Shown here piece by piece: positions 32,273-42,444 of a stretch of DNA of 64,000 nt. The DNA is from Agromyces sp. CF514 (GTDB lineage Bacteria > Actinomycetota > Actinomycetes > Actinomycetales > Microbacteriaceae). A model generated the notes under the pieces. That model saw nothing but the letters and a program-made list of their open reading frames with translations, had not been told where the DNA came from and ran no database searches. The first letter of the stretch is position 1, and every line of letters starts with the position of its first letter. The stretch covers positions 992,001 through 1,056,000 of the forward strand of contig NZ_FOZD01000001.1 of NCBI RefSeq assembly GCF_900113185.1, given 5' to 3'. The position numbers and the translations under genes were made by a program.

Positions 32273-35242
32273 TCAGCCGCAGTTGGCCGACGGGGTGGGG
32301 AACGCTCCCTCGAAGGTGGACCCGTCTGCGGCGCTGCCCGTGAGGGTGAGCGTGCCTGCGGGGATCGAGGCGGCGCGCGTCGAGAAGGTCGACGAGACCG
32401 AGGCCCCGGCTGCGAGCGAGACCGTCTTGTCGCCGTAGGAGGTGTGGATCGCGACGTCGGCGCGCTGGTCGTCGGCGTTCTTCGCGGTGACGACGAGCGA
32501 CACCTTGCCGGCGACGCACCGGGTCGTGGCGGTGGCCTGGAGCTCGAGGCCGCCCTGCAGCGCGACGGCTTCCGAGGTCGAGGTCGCGACCAGGCCGTCG
32601 GCGTAGCCGTCGTACGTCGCGGTGACCTCGCCGATGCCGGCGGGCACGGTGGCGCTCGCCGAGCCGTCGTGCAGCTTCACGGTCTTGCTCCAGTCGCCGC
32701 CGGCGAAGGTGACCGTGCCTGCGACGTCGCCGTCGTCGGCCGCGGCGACCTCTGCGGTGACGTCGCGGCCGTCGGCGGTCAGCTCGGTGGTCGACGCGAC
32801 GGCCGAGATGCCGGTCCAGTCGTGCATGGCCGTGAGCACCGTCTGCGGCACGCTCACGAAGGCGCCGTGACGCGGGCTCGTCGGCAGCCCGCCGACGGGG
32901 CGCACGTTCCAGCTCGCGCGCTGCGAGAGCCGGTCGGCCTGCGAGCTCGAGGCGATCTCCGAGCCCGTGGTGACGAAGGCGCGGTAGCCGCCGGCGCTGT
33001 AGTTGTCGACGAGGAAGGCGTAGCCGTCACCGCTCGCGTTGTTCGGGTCGCCCGCGTTGAGCTTCACGATCTCGGGGCCCTCGCCGGACTGCCCGGTCTC
33101 GAGGCTCGTCATGCGCGTGTCGGTGAGCTGCCAGGTCTGGCTCGGGTCGGCGCTCCAGTTCGACGCGGTCGTCGGCGCGGTGAGCACCTTCGAGCGCTCG
33201 AGGAAGATGTCCTTGCCGGCCTCGAGCGTGCCTGCGGCGCCGCTCTCCTCGTTCTTGGTGAAGCGGTAGTAGTACTCGCCGATCTTCGTCACGGTCGAGT
33301 CGATGCGCGCGTAGCCGGTGTCCTGCCAGCTCGCGGGCGGCGACGTGAACGTCTTGAAGTCGCGGGTCAGCACCGAGAACATGCGCGCGTAGAGCTTGTC
33401 GCTGTTCGTGTGCGACGCGTCGGAGTACAGGCGCGAGGCGAAGAACACGACGTAGGACTGCAGCTCGTCGTCCCAGTACGCCTCGGGCGCCCACGTCATG
33501 CCCGCCTCGGGCTGGTTGACCGTGATGCCGCTGTCGATGCCGTTGGTGCGGGTCCAGTGCACGAGATCGACCGACTCCCAGACCTCGATCTTGAGGCTGC
33601 CGGCCGACTGTGCGGGGCCCCAGCCCGTGCCGCAGCTGATGCAGAGGTCGGTGGCGACCATGTAGTACTTGTCGCCGTCGTGCGAGCGCAGGATGTACGG
33701 GTCGCGCAGGCCCTTCGTGTCGGACGTCGACGTGATCACCGCGGCGCCGCCGTTGACGGGCGAGAAGGTGAAGAAGTCGTTGCCCGAGGTCGCGGCCTGG
33801 TAGATCTTCTCGTCGCCGTCGGACTTGAAGTAGGCGGCGGCGTACCCGGCGTCGGGGGCCGTGCGGCCGTGTTCGGCGACCTTCACCGTGAACGACTTCT
33901 CGACCGTGGCCGAGCCGAGCACGGCGTGCGCGGTGAGCGTGACGGTGCGGTCGCCCTCGCCGTAGGCCGGGCGCTCGACGAGGCCGCCGCCGGCGAACGG
34001 GTCGGCCGAGCCGACCGCGGGTGCGGTGTAGCCGGCATCGGTCGGGGTGACCAGCGCCGGGTCGGAGGAGGTCCAGGTGATGGCCGAGCCGTTGACCGAG
34101 CCCTTCGTGACGAGCGGCAGGTTCTCGGTCGTGCGCGCCGAGAGCGAGATCGCGTCGAGGTCGGCCGACGGCGAGGCCGCGAGCACCGTGAAGGCGAACG
34201 TGATCACCGTGCCGGTCGCGGTGGTGGCGGTGACCGTCACCGGGGTGTCGGTCGTGACCGTGCGCGAGACGACGCCCGTGTTCGAGATCACCGCGGTGTT
34301 CTGCGAGGCCCACGTCAGGGCGACGCCGTTCGACGACGCCGGGAAGCTCAGGTTGCGCGTGACCTGCGAGGCGGAGGGGTTGGCTCCGAGCACGGTCGGC
34401 AGCAGGTCCGCGCGCAGCAGCGCCTCGTTCGCGGCGGACTTCGCCGCAGCGGTCGGCATGCTCGCCGAGAGCTCGGCCTGCGTGAGCGCAACATCCCAGA
34501 ACTTCACGTCGGTGACGTCGGCCTGCACGAGCGCGTCGCCCGTGTAGAGCGAGCGGCCGAGGTAGCCGAGGGTCGTGCCCGACGGGATGATCGAGCTCAT
34601 CGCGTAGGTGTGGGTCGTCGTCGAGACCTGCACCCCGTCGCGGTAGAGCGTGAGCGCGTTGCCGTTGCCGACGAGGGTCAGCGTCGTGAAGCCGGCGTTC
34701 AGTCCGCCGCCGTTCGGCAGGCGCACCTCGCCGTTGGCGGTGCCGGTCTTCACGCGGATGCCCGAGAGCACCGCGTTGCTGTACGCGGACTCGCCCGAGC
34801 GCGGGTTCACGAACACGTGGTTGCCGAGCGCCGTGGTGTTCCAGGCGCCGACGCCGTCGCCGATGACCCAGCCGAACTGGTTGGCGGCGGTCTGGGTGGC
34901 GACCGTGTACTCGACGGTGAAGGCGTTGTCGGAGGCGGTCACGAGGCCCTTCGGCAGTGCCGCGTAGCCGTCCTTCTTGAACCGGAGCACGGCGTCGCCG
35001 CCGGCATCGGCGAACGAGGCGTCGGTGAAGCCCGTGAGCGTGGCGTTGCGGCCGTTGCCCGAGATGTCGAGCAGCTGGTTGCCGGCGTGCGTCATGTCGT
35101 AATGGGCGGTCACGGCGGGCGGTTCGGCGGCCGACGCGGAGAGCGGGACGGCCAGGCAGAGGCCGCCGACCAAGGCGCCGGAGAGGGCCCCGGCGAGCCA
35201 TCGCCGTGGTCGAGAAGTGGGGAGGAGGGCAGACGGTCGCAT
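32273..35242 (-). CDS. Secreted multidomain GH43 glycosidase, first of the leftward series
   Basis: This 989-residue exported protein has a signal ~1-39; LamG ~45-240; Ig-like repeats ~250-450; GH43 ~460-815; another Ig-like region; and the shared module 899-989. Catalytic candidates are Asp514 (GLRDPYI), Asp648 (RIDSTVT) and Glu721 (GEGPE). A CISCG pair near the catalytic domain may form a local disulfide. The ATG at 35242 follows AAGGAG; two earlier ATGs lack ribosome-binding sites. The promoter lies in the 232-bp divergent region with an operator-like site at 35302-35315. It is a paralogue of the enzyme encoded at 29232-32126. Confidence 0.9.
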   Translation of the reverse strand: MRPSALLPTSRPRRWLAGALSGALVGGLCLAVPLSASAAEPPAVTAHYDMTHAGNQLLDISGNGRNATLTGFTDASFADAGGDAVLRFKKDGYAALPKGLVTASDNAFTVEYTVATQTAANQFGWVIGDGVGAWNTTALGNHVFVNPRSGESAYSNAVLSGIRVKTGTANGEVRLPNGGGLNAGFTTLTLVGNGNALTLYRDGVQVSTTTHTYAMSSIIPSGTTLGYLGRSLYTGDALVQADVTDVKFWDVALTQAELSASMPTAAAKSAANEALLRADLLPTVLGANPSASQVTRNLSFPASSNGVALTWASQNTAVISNTGVVSRTVTTDTPVTVTATTATGTVITFAFTVLAASPSADLDAISLSARTTENLPLVTKGSVNGSAITWTSSDPALVTPTDAGYTAPAVGSADPFAGGGLVERPAYGEGDRTVTLTAHAVLGSATVEKSFTVKVAEHGRTAPDAGYAAAYFKSDGDEKIYQAATSGNDFFTFSPVNGGAAVITSTSDTKGLRDPYILRSHDGDKYYMVATDLCISCGTGWGPAQSAGSLKIEVWESVDLVHWTRTNGIDSGITVNQPEAGMTWAPEAYWDDELQSYVVFFASRLYSDASHTNSDKLYARMFSVLTRDFKTFTSPPASWQDTGYARIDSTVTKIGEYYYRFTKNEESGAAGTLEAGKDIFLERSKVLTAPTTASNWSADPSQTWQLTDTRMTSLETGQSGEGPEIVKLNAGDPNNASGDGYAFLVDNYSAGGYRAFVTTGSEIASSSQADRLSQRASWNVRPVGGLPTSPRHGAFVSVPQTVLTAMHDWTGISAVASTTELTADGRDVTAEVAAADDGDVAGTVTFAGGDWSKTVKLHDGSASATVPAGIGEVTATYDGYADGLVATSTSEAVALQGGLELQATATTRCVAGKVSLVVTAKNADDQRADVAIHTSYGDKTVSLAAGASVSSTFSTRAASIPAGTLTLTGSAADGSTFEGAFPTPSANCG

Positions 35243-35301
35243 GGTTCTCCTTGCAGTCGCCATTGACGGAAAGCGCCCACGGGGGGCGAGGATCGCTCGA
35301 A

Positions 35302-35315
35302 TGTTACCGGACACA
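35302..35315 (-). promoter_or_regulatory. LacI-type operator for the leftward GH43 genes
   Basis: TGTTACCGGACACA matches the local consensus TGTTnCCGGnAACA with one mismatch. On the minus strand it overlaps a TAATGT -10-like box (35318 to 35313) about 70 nt before the ATG at 35242, a position suited to repression. Confidence 0.6.
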
Positions 35316-35391
35316 TTACGAGATCGCCAAGGGTTCGAAGCGGAGGATATTCACCGCACGAAATCTCTGGCGCGGCTTCTCGGGTCTGTGC

Positions 35392-35397
35392 TACGGT
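35392..35397 (+). promoter_or_regulatory. -10 box of the rightward GH43 gene
   Basis: TACGGT ends 5 nt before the operator at 35403, the same spacing as at the surface-cluster promoter (TATCCT, 42582-42587, then operator at 42593). The leader to the ATG at 35475 would be about 70 nt. Confidence 0.45.
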
Positions 35398-35402
35398 CAG
35401 CG

Positions 35403-35416
35403 CGTTACCGGTAACA
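35403..35416 (+). promoter_or_regulatory. LacI-type operator for the rightward GH43/GH127 genes
   Basis: CGTTACCGGTAACA contains the perfect 12-bp palindrome GTTACCGGTAAC and differs from TGTTnCCGGnAACA at one outer base. It covers the expected transcription start. Confidence 0.65.
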
Positions 35417-35474
35417 AGACGTTTCCCACACCGGATCCAGCCCGCCAACGAAGCCGAAGGCCCAGGAGCTCTCA

Positions 35475-38174
35475 ATGTCGAAGCACGCTGCCGTCCCCCG
35501 CGCCCTCAGAGCCGTCGCGCTCGCCCTGGGCGCCGCCGTCCTGGTCTCCGCCACCGCGGCCGCACCGCTCGCAGGGGCGCTCGCCTCCGCCGCTCCCGCG
35601 GCCGCTGCGACGGCCGCCGCGCCGCGCACCGGCCTGCTGGCCGAGTACCTCTTCACGCAGACGACGGGCAGCAGCGTGCCGAACACGGCCGGCGGGTCGT
35701 CGACGGTCGGCGCGGCATCCGTCGTCAACGGCACCGACGCGCTCTGGACCGGCTCGTCGCTGAAGTTCACGGGCGGCGCCAAGACCAGCACCGCCGACTG
35801 GGTGCGCCTGCCCGACGGGCTGCTCGCGGGCAAGCAGTCGGCCACGATCACCGTCGAGACGAAGTTCGACGCCTCCATGCTGACGACCTTCAACTTCCTC
35901 TGGAACATCGGCAGCGACAGCACCACCTCGTACTTCTTCGCCTCGATGCGCGACAAGGCGCGCACGGCGATCACCACCGCGAGCAACGGCGGCGAGGCGA
36001 ACGCCAGGGCCGTCGACTCGCTCGCCGCAGACCGCTGGTACAGCGTGACGACCGTGCTCGACGGCGCGGCCGACACGCTCGCCTTCTACGTCGACGGCGC
36101 CAAGGTCGGCCAGATCGCGACGACCCTCGAGCCGTCGTCGATCGCGACCCAGACGGTCAACGCGATCGGCCGGTCGCCCTGGCCCGACCCGTTCTACAAG
36201 GGCGAGGTCTCGACGTTCCGCGCCTACGACCGCGCGCTCACCGGCGCCGAGGTCGCCGCCGTGTCGGATGCCGATGCCGGCATGCACGCCTCGACCTTCG
36301 CCACGAGCGCCCAGGCCGCACTCGACGCGATCCAGCCCATCGCGTTGACCGACTCCTCGATCACCCTGCCGACCTCCTCGGCGGCCCGGCTCAGCTGGTC
36401 GGCCCCCTCGGCGGGCCTGGCGCTCGGCGCGAGCGGCACGACACTGCAGGCCGTGCAGCCGGCACCCGGTTCGCCGGCGGCGACCGGCACCGTGACCGCG
36501 ACCGCGAACGTGCGCGGCGTGACCGCCTCGAAGCAGATCCCGGTGAGCGTCGCCCCGGCAGCCGGGTCGACCGACGACTACGGCTACCTCATGGTGCACT
36601 TCATCGAGGACTCCGCCGGCTACGCCGAGAAGATCTACCTCGACGTCTCGCGCGGCGACGACCCCGAGCAGTGGGACCCCCTGAACGACGGCAAGCCGAT
36701 CCTCGCCTCGCAGCTCGGCACCACCGGCATCCGCGACCCGTACCTGACCTACAACCCCGAGACGCAGACCTACTACATCATCGCGACCGACCTGCGCGTG
36801 TTCGGCGGCGACGGCGGCTCGGGCTCGTGCACGAGCTGGTGCTACTGGACCAAGAGCGCCAGCACGAAGCTGCTCGTCTGGGAGTCGACCGACCTCGTGA
36901 GCTGGGGCTCGCCCCGCAGCATCGACGTCTCGCTCGACGCCAGCGGCGCCGAGGTCGCCGAGCTCGGCATGGCCTGGGCGCCCGAGGCGACCTGGGTCGA
37001 CGACTACTACGCCGACGGCCGCGGCGCGTTCGTCCTGTACTGGGCGTCGAACGTCTACCAGAACCCCGAGCACAGCGGCTCGAGCTACAACCGCGTGCTG
37101 TGGGGCGCCACGACCGACTTCACGCAGGGGACCTACGCCTACGGCGGGCCGTTCGTCGACCCGGGCGCCAACGCGATCGACACCACGATGATCCAGGACG
37201 GCGGCACGACCTACCGCATCACGAAGGACAACGGCCTCGGCAAGGGCATCTACATGGAGTCGACCACGGCCGCCCGCTGGTGGGAGCCCGGCACCTCGTG
37301 GACCCAGCTCCAGACGAAGATCGGCGCGGCCTGGGCGGGCGGCAACGCCGGCGGAGTCGAGGGCCCGGCCGTCTTCAAGAGCCACAGCGAGGACCGCTGG
37401 TACCTCTACGTCGACGTCATCCCCTCGACCGGCTACCGGCCGATGACCACGACGGACCTCGACGCCGGCTGGACCCAGCTGACCGACCCCGGCTTCTTCA
37501 TGGCCCCGAGCACCAAGCACGGCGGCGTGATCTCGCTCACCAAGGCCCAGTACGACACGGTCAGGGCTGCGGATGCCTCGGCCGCCGTCTCGACCGACCT
37601 CGGGTCCGTCGAGGTCGCCCAGGGCAGCACCGCCGGTGCGCTCGCCGATGCGCTGCCCGCCACCACCGCGGTGAAGCTCGCCTACGACCGCGGAACGGCC
37701 ACGCGGCCCGTGACCTGGGACGCGGCATCCGTCGACCTGACGACCCCCGGCACCTATGCGGTCACCGGCGTCGTGAGCACCTTCTCGGCCAACCTCGACA
37801 CGTGGACCGGCGCAGGCGGATCGACCGCCTGGAACGCGCCCGACCGCGTGCTCTCGAGCAGCCGGGCCGTCGCCGTCGGCGCGAGCGTCGTGGTGACGGC
37901 GACCCAGCAGGGCCCGGAATTCACCGTGCAGGCCGAGACCCGCTGCGTCGCAGGCAAGGTCGCGCTCGTGACCCAGATCGCGAACACCGCCGACGCGGCG
38001 GCCGAGATCACGGTGGCCACGCCCTACGGCTCGAAGACCGTCCACGTCGCCGCCGGCAAGACGTCCAGCCAGACCTTCAGCAGCCGACTCGCCTCGGTTC
38101 CGGCGGGTGAGGTCGTCGCGACATCCGTCTCCGGCTCGAAGACCGCGACCTTCGCGGCCCGAGCCTGCAACTGA
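35475..38174 (+). CDS. Secreted GH43 glycosidase with LamG and RCVAGK modules
   Basis: This 899-residue exported enzyme has a long Ala-rich signal ~1-48; LamG ~50-270; a short Ig-like part; GH43 ~365-700; an Ig-like part; and the shared module 816-899 (starts FTVQAETRC, ends ARACN). Catalytic candidates are Asp421 (GIRDPYL), Asp569 (AIDTTM) and Glu629 (VEGPAV). AGGAG lies before the ATG at 35475. It is the first gene of the rightward series, 33 nt before the GH127 gene, under a promoter with a LacI-type operator. The likely substrate is alpha-L-arabinofuranosyl side chains, by context; subfamily not assigned. Confidence 0.9.
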   Translation: MSKHAAVPRALRAVALALGAAVLVSATAAAPLAGALASAAPAAAATAAAPRTGLLAEYLFTQTTGSSVPNTAGGSSTVGAASVVNGTDALWTGSSLKFTGGAKTSTADWVRLPDGLLAGKQSATITVETKFDASMLTTFNFLWNIGSDSTTSYFFASMRDKARTAITTASNGGEANARAVDSLAADRWYSVTTVLDGAADTLAFYVDGAKVGQIATTLEPSSIATQTVNAIGRSPWPDPFYKGEVSTFRAYDRALTGAEVAAVSDADAGMHASTFATSAQAALDAIQPIALTDSSITLPTSSAARLSWSAPSAGLALGASGTTLQAVQPAPGSPAATGTVTATANVRGVTASKQIPVSVAPAAGSTDDYGYLMVHFIEDSAGYAEKIYLDVSRGDDPEQWDPLNDGKPILASQLGTTGIRDPYLTYNPETQTYYIIATDLRVFGGDGGSGSCTSWCYWTKSASTKLLVWESTDLVSWGSPRSIDVSLDASGAEVAELGMAWAPEATWVDDYYADGRGAFVLYWASNVYQNPEHSGSSYNRVLWGATTDFTQGTYAYGGPFVDPGANAIDTTMIQDGGTTYRITKDNGLGKGIYMESTTAARWWEPGTSWTQLQTKIGAAWAGGNAGGVEGPAVFKSHSEDRWYLYVDVIPSTGYRPMTTTDLDAGWTQLTDPGFFMAPSTKHGGVISLTKAQYDTVRAADASAAVSTDLGSVEVAQGSTAGALADALPATTAVKLAYDRGTATRPVTWDAASVDLTTPGTYAVTGVVSTFSANLDTWTGAGGSTAWNAPDRVLSSSRAVAVGASVVVTATQQGPEFTVQAETRCVAGKVALVTQIANTADAAAEITVATPYGSKTVHVAAGKTSSQTFSSRLASVPAGEVVATSVSGSKTATFAARACN

Positions 38175-38207
38175 CCCGCACCTCCTGATCACCTCGAAAG
38201 GACTCCC

Positions 38208-41200
38208 ATGTCGAGACTGGCACGCACCGTCGCGTTCGCCGCGGTTGGCGCACTCCTCGGCGGACTCGTCACCGCGTCGGCCGCACCCGCGGCCCTCGCC
38301 GCGACCGACGAGCTCAGCATCGAGTCGTCGAAGGTGCTCGAGCTGAAGCTCGACGGCACCCTCGCCGACACCAGCGCGAACGCCGCCGCCGTGGGCCTGC
38401 AGCGGGGCACCGCCGCGTACGCGACCGGCGTCAGCGGCCAGGCCTTCTCGTTCAACGGGTCGACCGCGCTGAAGCTCGGCACGGCCGCGAACCTGCAGCC
38501 GCAGGACCTCACGGTCTCGTTCTGGTACAACCCCAGTGCCGCGATGACGGCCGAGCAGGTCTTCGCGTGGAGCAAGACGGTCTACAACTCCGACGGCTGG
38601 TACCTCACGTCGGAGTCCGACACGACACCGCTCGCGCTGTCGATCGGCCCCTCGACCGGGCAGCCGTACAAGGTCGCGGTCGACGCCGCCCGTGCGAGCT
38701 TCTTCCCGGCCGGGCAGTGGACCCACGTCGTCGCGACGTACGACCACACCACGAAGTCCGTCGCGTTCTACCGCAACGGCGTGCTGCAGCCCGCGACGGT
38801 GAAGACCCCCGTCAGCGCGACGGCCTCCGGCGTGCTCGGTTCCGAGGGCACGAGCACCAAGACCCTCGGCTACAACGGTCCGAACTACAACGGCTCGTAC
38901 CTGAAGGGCCTGCTCGACGACTACGCGCTCTTCAACGGCGTCGCGACCGTCGCCGACGTCGTGACCCTCACCAAGCGCAACAACCCGGCGTTCGACCCGG
39001 CCTCGGTCGCGCAGTCCGACCTCGACGCGATCTCGCTCCCCGCGACCACCACGGTGGACTTCGGGGTGCCCGCCGTCGGCGCGAAGGGCAGCGCGATCGA
39101 GTGGGTCTCGTCCGACGAGACCGTGATCGACATCGAAGGCGGCACCGCCCACGTCACGCGCCCCGAGGGCGACGCCGTCGAGGTGCACCTCACGGCGACC
39201 GCGAGCTACGGCGGCAGCGACCAGGTCACACGTGGGTTCGACGTCGTCGTGCAGCCGGCCGGCGAGGCGATCTCGCAGTACCTCGAGGACGCCGGGCTGG
39301 AGAACGTGACCGTCACCGACGGGTATCTCGAGAACGCCAACGAGCAGACGGTCGACTACCTGCTGAGCCTCGACCCCGAGAAGTTCCTCTACTCCTGGTA
39401 CGTGCAGGCCGGCCTCACGCCGACCACCTCGAGCGGCTACGGCGGGTGGGAGCGCTCGACCGGCACCCGGTTCCAGGGCCACTTCTTCGGCCACTACGTC
39501 TCGGCGCTCTCGCAGGCCTACGCCACGACGACGGATGCCGCGGTCAAGGCGCAGCTGCTCGGCAAGCTCACGGCGGCGGTCGACGGGCTCAAGCGCTGCC
39601 AGGACGCCTGGGCCGCGGCGAACCCCTCGAGCGCCGGGTATGTCGCGCCGTTCGCGCTGAACGCGTTGCCGAGCGGCCGCGACGGCCTGCTCGTGCCGTT
39701 CTACAACCTGCACAAGGTGCTCGCCGGCCTGCTCGACGCCCACGAGTACGCCCCGACCCCGGTCTCGAACCAGGCGCTCGCGGTGGCATCCGGATTCGGC
39801 ACGTGGGTGAAGAACTACGCGGCCTCGCTCGCGAACCCCGCCGTCATCCTGAACACCGAGTACGGCGGCATGAACGAGGCCCTGTACGAGCTGTACAGCA
39901 TCACGAAGAACCCGACGCACAAGCGCGCTGCCGAGTACTTCGACGAGGTGACGCTCTTCCAGCAGCTCGCGAACGGGCAGGACGTGCTGAACGGCAAGCA
40001 CGCCAACACGACGATCCCGAAGCTGGTCGGCGCGCTCAAGCGCTACACGGTGTTCATGGACGACCCCGAGCTGTACGCGACCCTCACCCAGGCCGAGAAG
40101 GACGCGCTGCCCATGTACCGCACCGCGGCCGAGAAGTTCTGGCAGATCGTCATCGACGACCACACGTACGCGAACGGCGCGAACAGCCAGTCGGAGCACT
40201 TCCACGGCGCCGACACGCTCTACCAGTTCGCCACCAACGGCGTGACCTCGGGCTACGGCGAGAACTCCACGGCCGAGGGTTGCAACGAGTACAACATGCT
40301 GAAGCTCAGCCACGCGCTGTTCGCGGTGACGAAGGACGTCAAGTACGCCGACTACTACGAATCGACGTTCATCAACACGATCCTCGCCTCGCAGAACCCG
40401 GAGACCGGCATGGTCACGTACTTCCAGCCGCAGACCGCGGGCTACGCGAAGGTCTTCGGCACGCCGATCGACCAGTTCTGGTGCGACCACGGCACGGGCA
40501 TCGAGAGCTTCACGAAGCTCGGCGACTCCATCTACTTCACGGATTCGACCTCGGTGTACGTGAACCAGTTCCGCAGCTCCGAGCTGCGTTCCGAGTCGCA
40601 GAACCTGCGGCTCGTGCAGACGGCCGACGTGCCGGCGAGCCCCGACGTGGCGTTCGAGGTGAGCGCGCTCGACGGCGGCGACGTCGCCGACGGCACCGTG
40701 GTGAAGCTGCGCGTGCCGAGCTGGGTCGCCTCGACCCCGACGCTGGAGGTCAACGGCGAGGCTCGGGATGTCGCGGCGCTCGAGGTCGACGGATACCTCG
40801 AGGTGCCGGTCGCCGCGGGTGACGAGATCGCCTACACGCTGCCCGCGAAGGTGACCGTCGACGACGACACCGAGAACCCGAACTGGGTCGCCTTCACGTA
40901 CGGCCCGGTGCTGCTCGCGACCGAGCTCAGCCGCGAGAACGTGAACGCCAGCTACACGGCCGGCGTGCTCGTGGAGATGGGCGTGGCCGACAAGTCGTTG
41001 AACTCGAACGTCATCGTGGCCGACGCCGAAGCCTGGAAGGCGGATGCCGCGGCGAACATCGAGCGCATCGCCGACGGCATGAACGCGAACGGCCTGACCA
41101 CCATGCGGTTCAAGCTGCACGGCGTCGACCAGACCTCGGCCGCGCTCACCTTCGAGCCGTACTACAGCCTGTACGACGCGCGGTATGCGACGTACATGAC

Positions 41201-42362
41201 CCTGGTCGAGCCCGACTCGGCCGAGGCGCAGGCGCTGATCCTCAAGGGCAAGCAGCAACTGCGCACCGCGGAGACGACGATCGACTCGCTCACCTCGTTC
41301 GACGACAACAACAGTGAGGCCGACAAGAACTACCAGGTCAACAACTCGACCGTCGGCGTCTACAACGGCCAGGGGTTCCGGCACGCGCCGGCCGCGGCGG
41401 GCGCGTACTTCCAGTACGACCTGATCGTCGACCCGTCGCTGCCGAAGAACCACCTCGGCGTGCGCTACTACGGCGGCGACGTCGGCCGCACGTTCGACGT
41501 GTACCTCAACGACGTACTGCTGAAGCACGAGACGATCACGAACGCCGCGGGCGCGACCAGCTGGTACGTCCAGTACGACCGGATCCCGCAGTCGATCCTC
41601 GACGGCATCGCGGCGAAGGACAGCTACAAGCGCGACCAGAACGGGCAGTTCGTGCTCGACGAGCACGGCGAGAAGATCCCGGTCGTGACCGTGCGGTTCC
41701 AGAGCAACGGCACGAGCTTCGTCGGCGGCGTCTTCGGCGTGTACACCTCGTCTTCGGACAGCTACGGCACGAACGCCGAGCTCACGAGGATCGCGGTCGA
41801 CGGCGGCACGCTCTCGCCCGCACTGGCTGCCGGAACGCACGACTACACGGTCACCGCGCCGCTCGGCGCGACGAGCGTGAAGCTCGACTTCGATCCGGCG
41901 GTGCCGAGCGGACTGGTCCGCGTCGACGGGATCCTCATCGACGACACCGAGCCCCGCGTCGTGGCGCTCCCCGCCGGAACCGAGTCGAAGGTCCTGGCGG
42001 TCGAGGCCACCGCGCAGGACCACGCGACGAAGGTCGCGTACACCGTCCGCATCGTTCGCGCCGTACCCGAGCCCGAGCTCGAGGTGACCGCCGAGGCGAG
42101 CGTGCGCTGCGTGGCGGGCAAGGCCGTGATCGTCGTGAAGGCCACGAACGGCGACGACGTGCCGGTCGAGCTCGTCGAGACCTCCGCCCACGGTACGGCG
42201 ACCGCCTCGCTCGCGGCGGGCAAGACGGTCTCGAAGACCTTCTCGACCCGCGTCGCCGCGATCTCCGCGGGCTCGGTGACGGTGACCGCGACCGGATCGC
42301 TCGAAGGCCGAGACGTCTCGACCGACGTCGCCGCCGCGTACCCCGCCCTCAGCTGCGGCTGA
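38208..42362 (+). CDS. Secreted GH127-type beta-L-arabinofuranosidase, multidomain
   Basis: This 1384-residue exported protein has a signal ~1-31; LamG ~35-260; an Ig-like domain ~265-350; a GH127 (former DUF1680) (alpha/alpha)6 barrel with accessory beta domains ~360-960; further beta domains; and the shared module 1291-1384. Barrel motifs include RFQGHFFGHYVSALSQAYA, SQSEHFHGADTL and EGCNEYNMLKLSHALF. Family enzymes use a zinc-bound cysteine nucleophile: Glu690 and Cys692 fit the Glu-x-Cys part, and Cys759 in FWCDHGTG fits the nucleophile position, where some relatives have two adjacent cysteines. Such enzymes release beta-L-Araf from plant extensin- or arabinan-type glycans. AAAGGA precedes the ATG. 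Confidence 0.9.
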   Translation: MSRLARTVAFAAVGALLGGLVTASAAPAALAATDELSIESSKVLELKLDGTLADTSANAAAVGLQRGTAAYATGVSGQAFSFNGSTALKLGTAANLQPQDLTVSFWYNPSAAMTAEQVFAWSKTVYNSDGWYLTSESDTTPLALSIGPSTGQPYKVAVDAARASFFPAGQWTHVVATYDHTTKSVAFYRNGVLQPATVKTPVSATASGVLGSEGTSTKTLGYNGPNYNGSYLKGLLDDYALFNGVATVADVVTLTKRNNPAFDPASVAQSDLDAISLPATTTVDFGVPAVGAKGSAIEWVSSDETVIDIEGGTAHVTRPEGDAVEVHLTATASYGGSDQVTRGFDVVVQPAGEAISQYLEDAGLENVTVTDGYLENANEQTVDYLLSLDPEKFLYSWYVQAGLTPTTSSGYGGWERSTGTRFQGHFFGHYVSALSQAYATTTDAAVKAQLLGKLTAAVDGLKRCQDAWAAANPSSAGYVAPFALNALPSGRDGLLVPFYNLHKVLAGLLDAHEYAPTPVSNQALAVASGFGTWVKNYAASLANPAVILNTEYGGMNEALYELYSITKNPTHKRAAEYFDEVTLFQQLANGQDVLNGKHANTTIPKLVGALKRYTVFMDDPELYATLTQAEKDALPMYRTAAEKFWQIVIDDHTYANGANSQSEHFHGADTLYQFATNGVTSGYGENSTAEGCNEYNMLKLSHALFAVTKDVKYADYYESTFINTILASQNPETGMVTYFQPQTAGYAKVFGTPIDQFWCDHGTGIESFTKLGDSIYFTDSTSVYVNQFRSSELRSESQNLRLVQTADVPASPDVAFEVSALDGGDVADGTVVKLRVPSWVASTPTLEVNGEARDVAALEVDGYLEVPVAAGDEIAYTLPAKVTVDDDTENPNWVAFTYGPVLLATELSRENVNASYTAGVLVEMGVADKSLNSNVIVADAEAWKADAAANIERIADGMNANGLTTMRFKLHGVDQTSAALTFEPYYSLYDARYATYMTLVEPDSAEAQALILKGKQQLRTAETTIDSLTSFDDNNSEADKNYQVNNSTVGVYNGQGFRHAPAAAGAYFQYDLIVDPSLPKNHLGVRYYGGDVGRTFDVYLNDVLLKHETITNAAGATSWYVQYDRIPQSILDGIAAKDSYKRDQNGQFVLDEHGEKIPVVTVRFQSNGTSFVGGVFGVYTSSSDSYGTNAELTRIAVDGGTLSPALAAGTHDYTVTAPLGATSVKLDFDPAVPSGLVRVDGILIDDTEPRVVALPAGTESKVLAVEATAQDHATKVAYTVRIVRAVPEPELEVTAEASVRCVAGKAVIVVKATNGDDVPVELVETSAHGTATASLAAGKTVSKTFSTRVAAISAGSVTVTATGSLEGRDVSTDVAAAYPALSCG

Positions 42363-42444
42363 CCAGACCCGGCGGCCGTCATCGTGCACTCGGTGGCGGC
42401 CGTCGTACCACCTACCGACCGACGGCACCACGAGGAGCACGATC

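Noticed and set aside
32127-32519. N-terminal extension of the GH43 gene at 32126 (frame open to 32519)
   Set aside because: The extension is His/Thr/Pro low-complexity from a CA-rich leader and runs into the preceding gene. ATG 32126 has a ribosome-binding site and starts a signal peptide.
30585-35266. Long plus-strand frames opposite the leftward GH43 genes
   Set aside because: Antisense shadows: Arg/Gly/Asp-rich, no signal peptides or motifs, while the minus-strand frames have clear domains and ribosome-binding sites.
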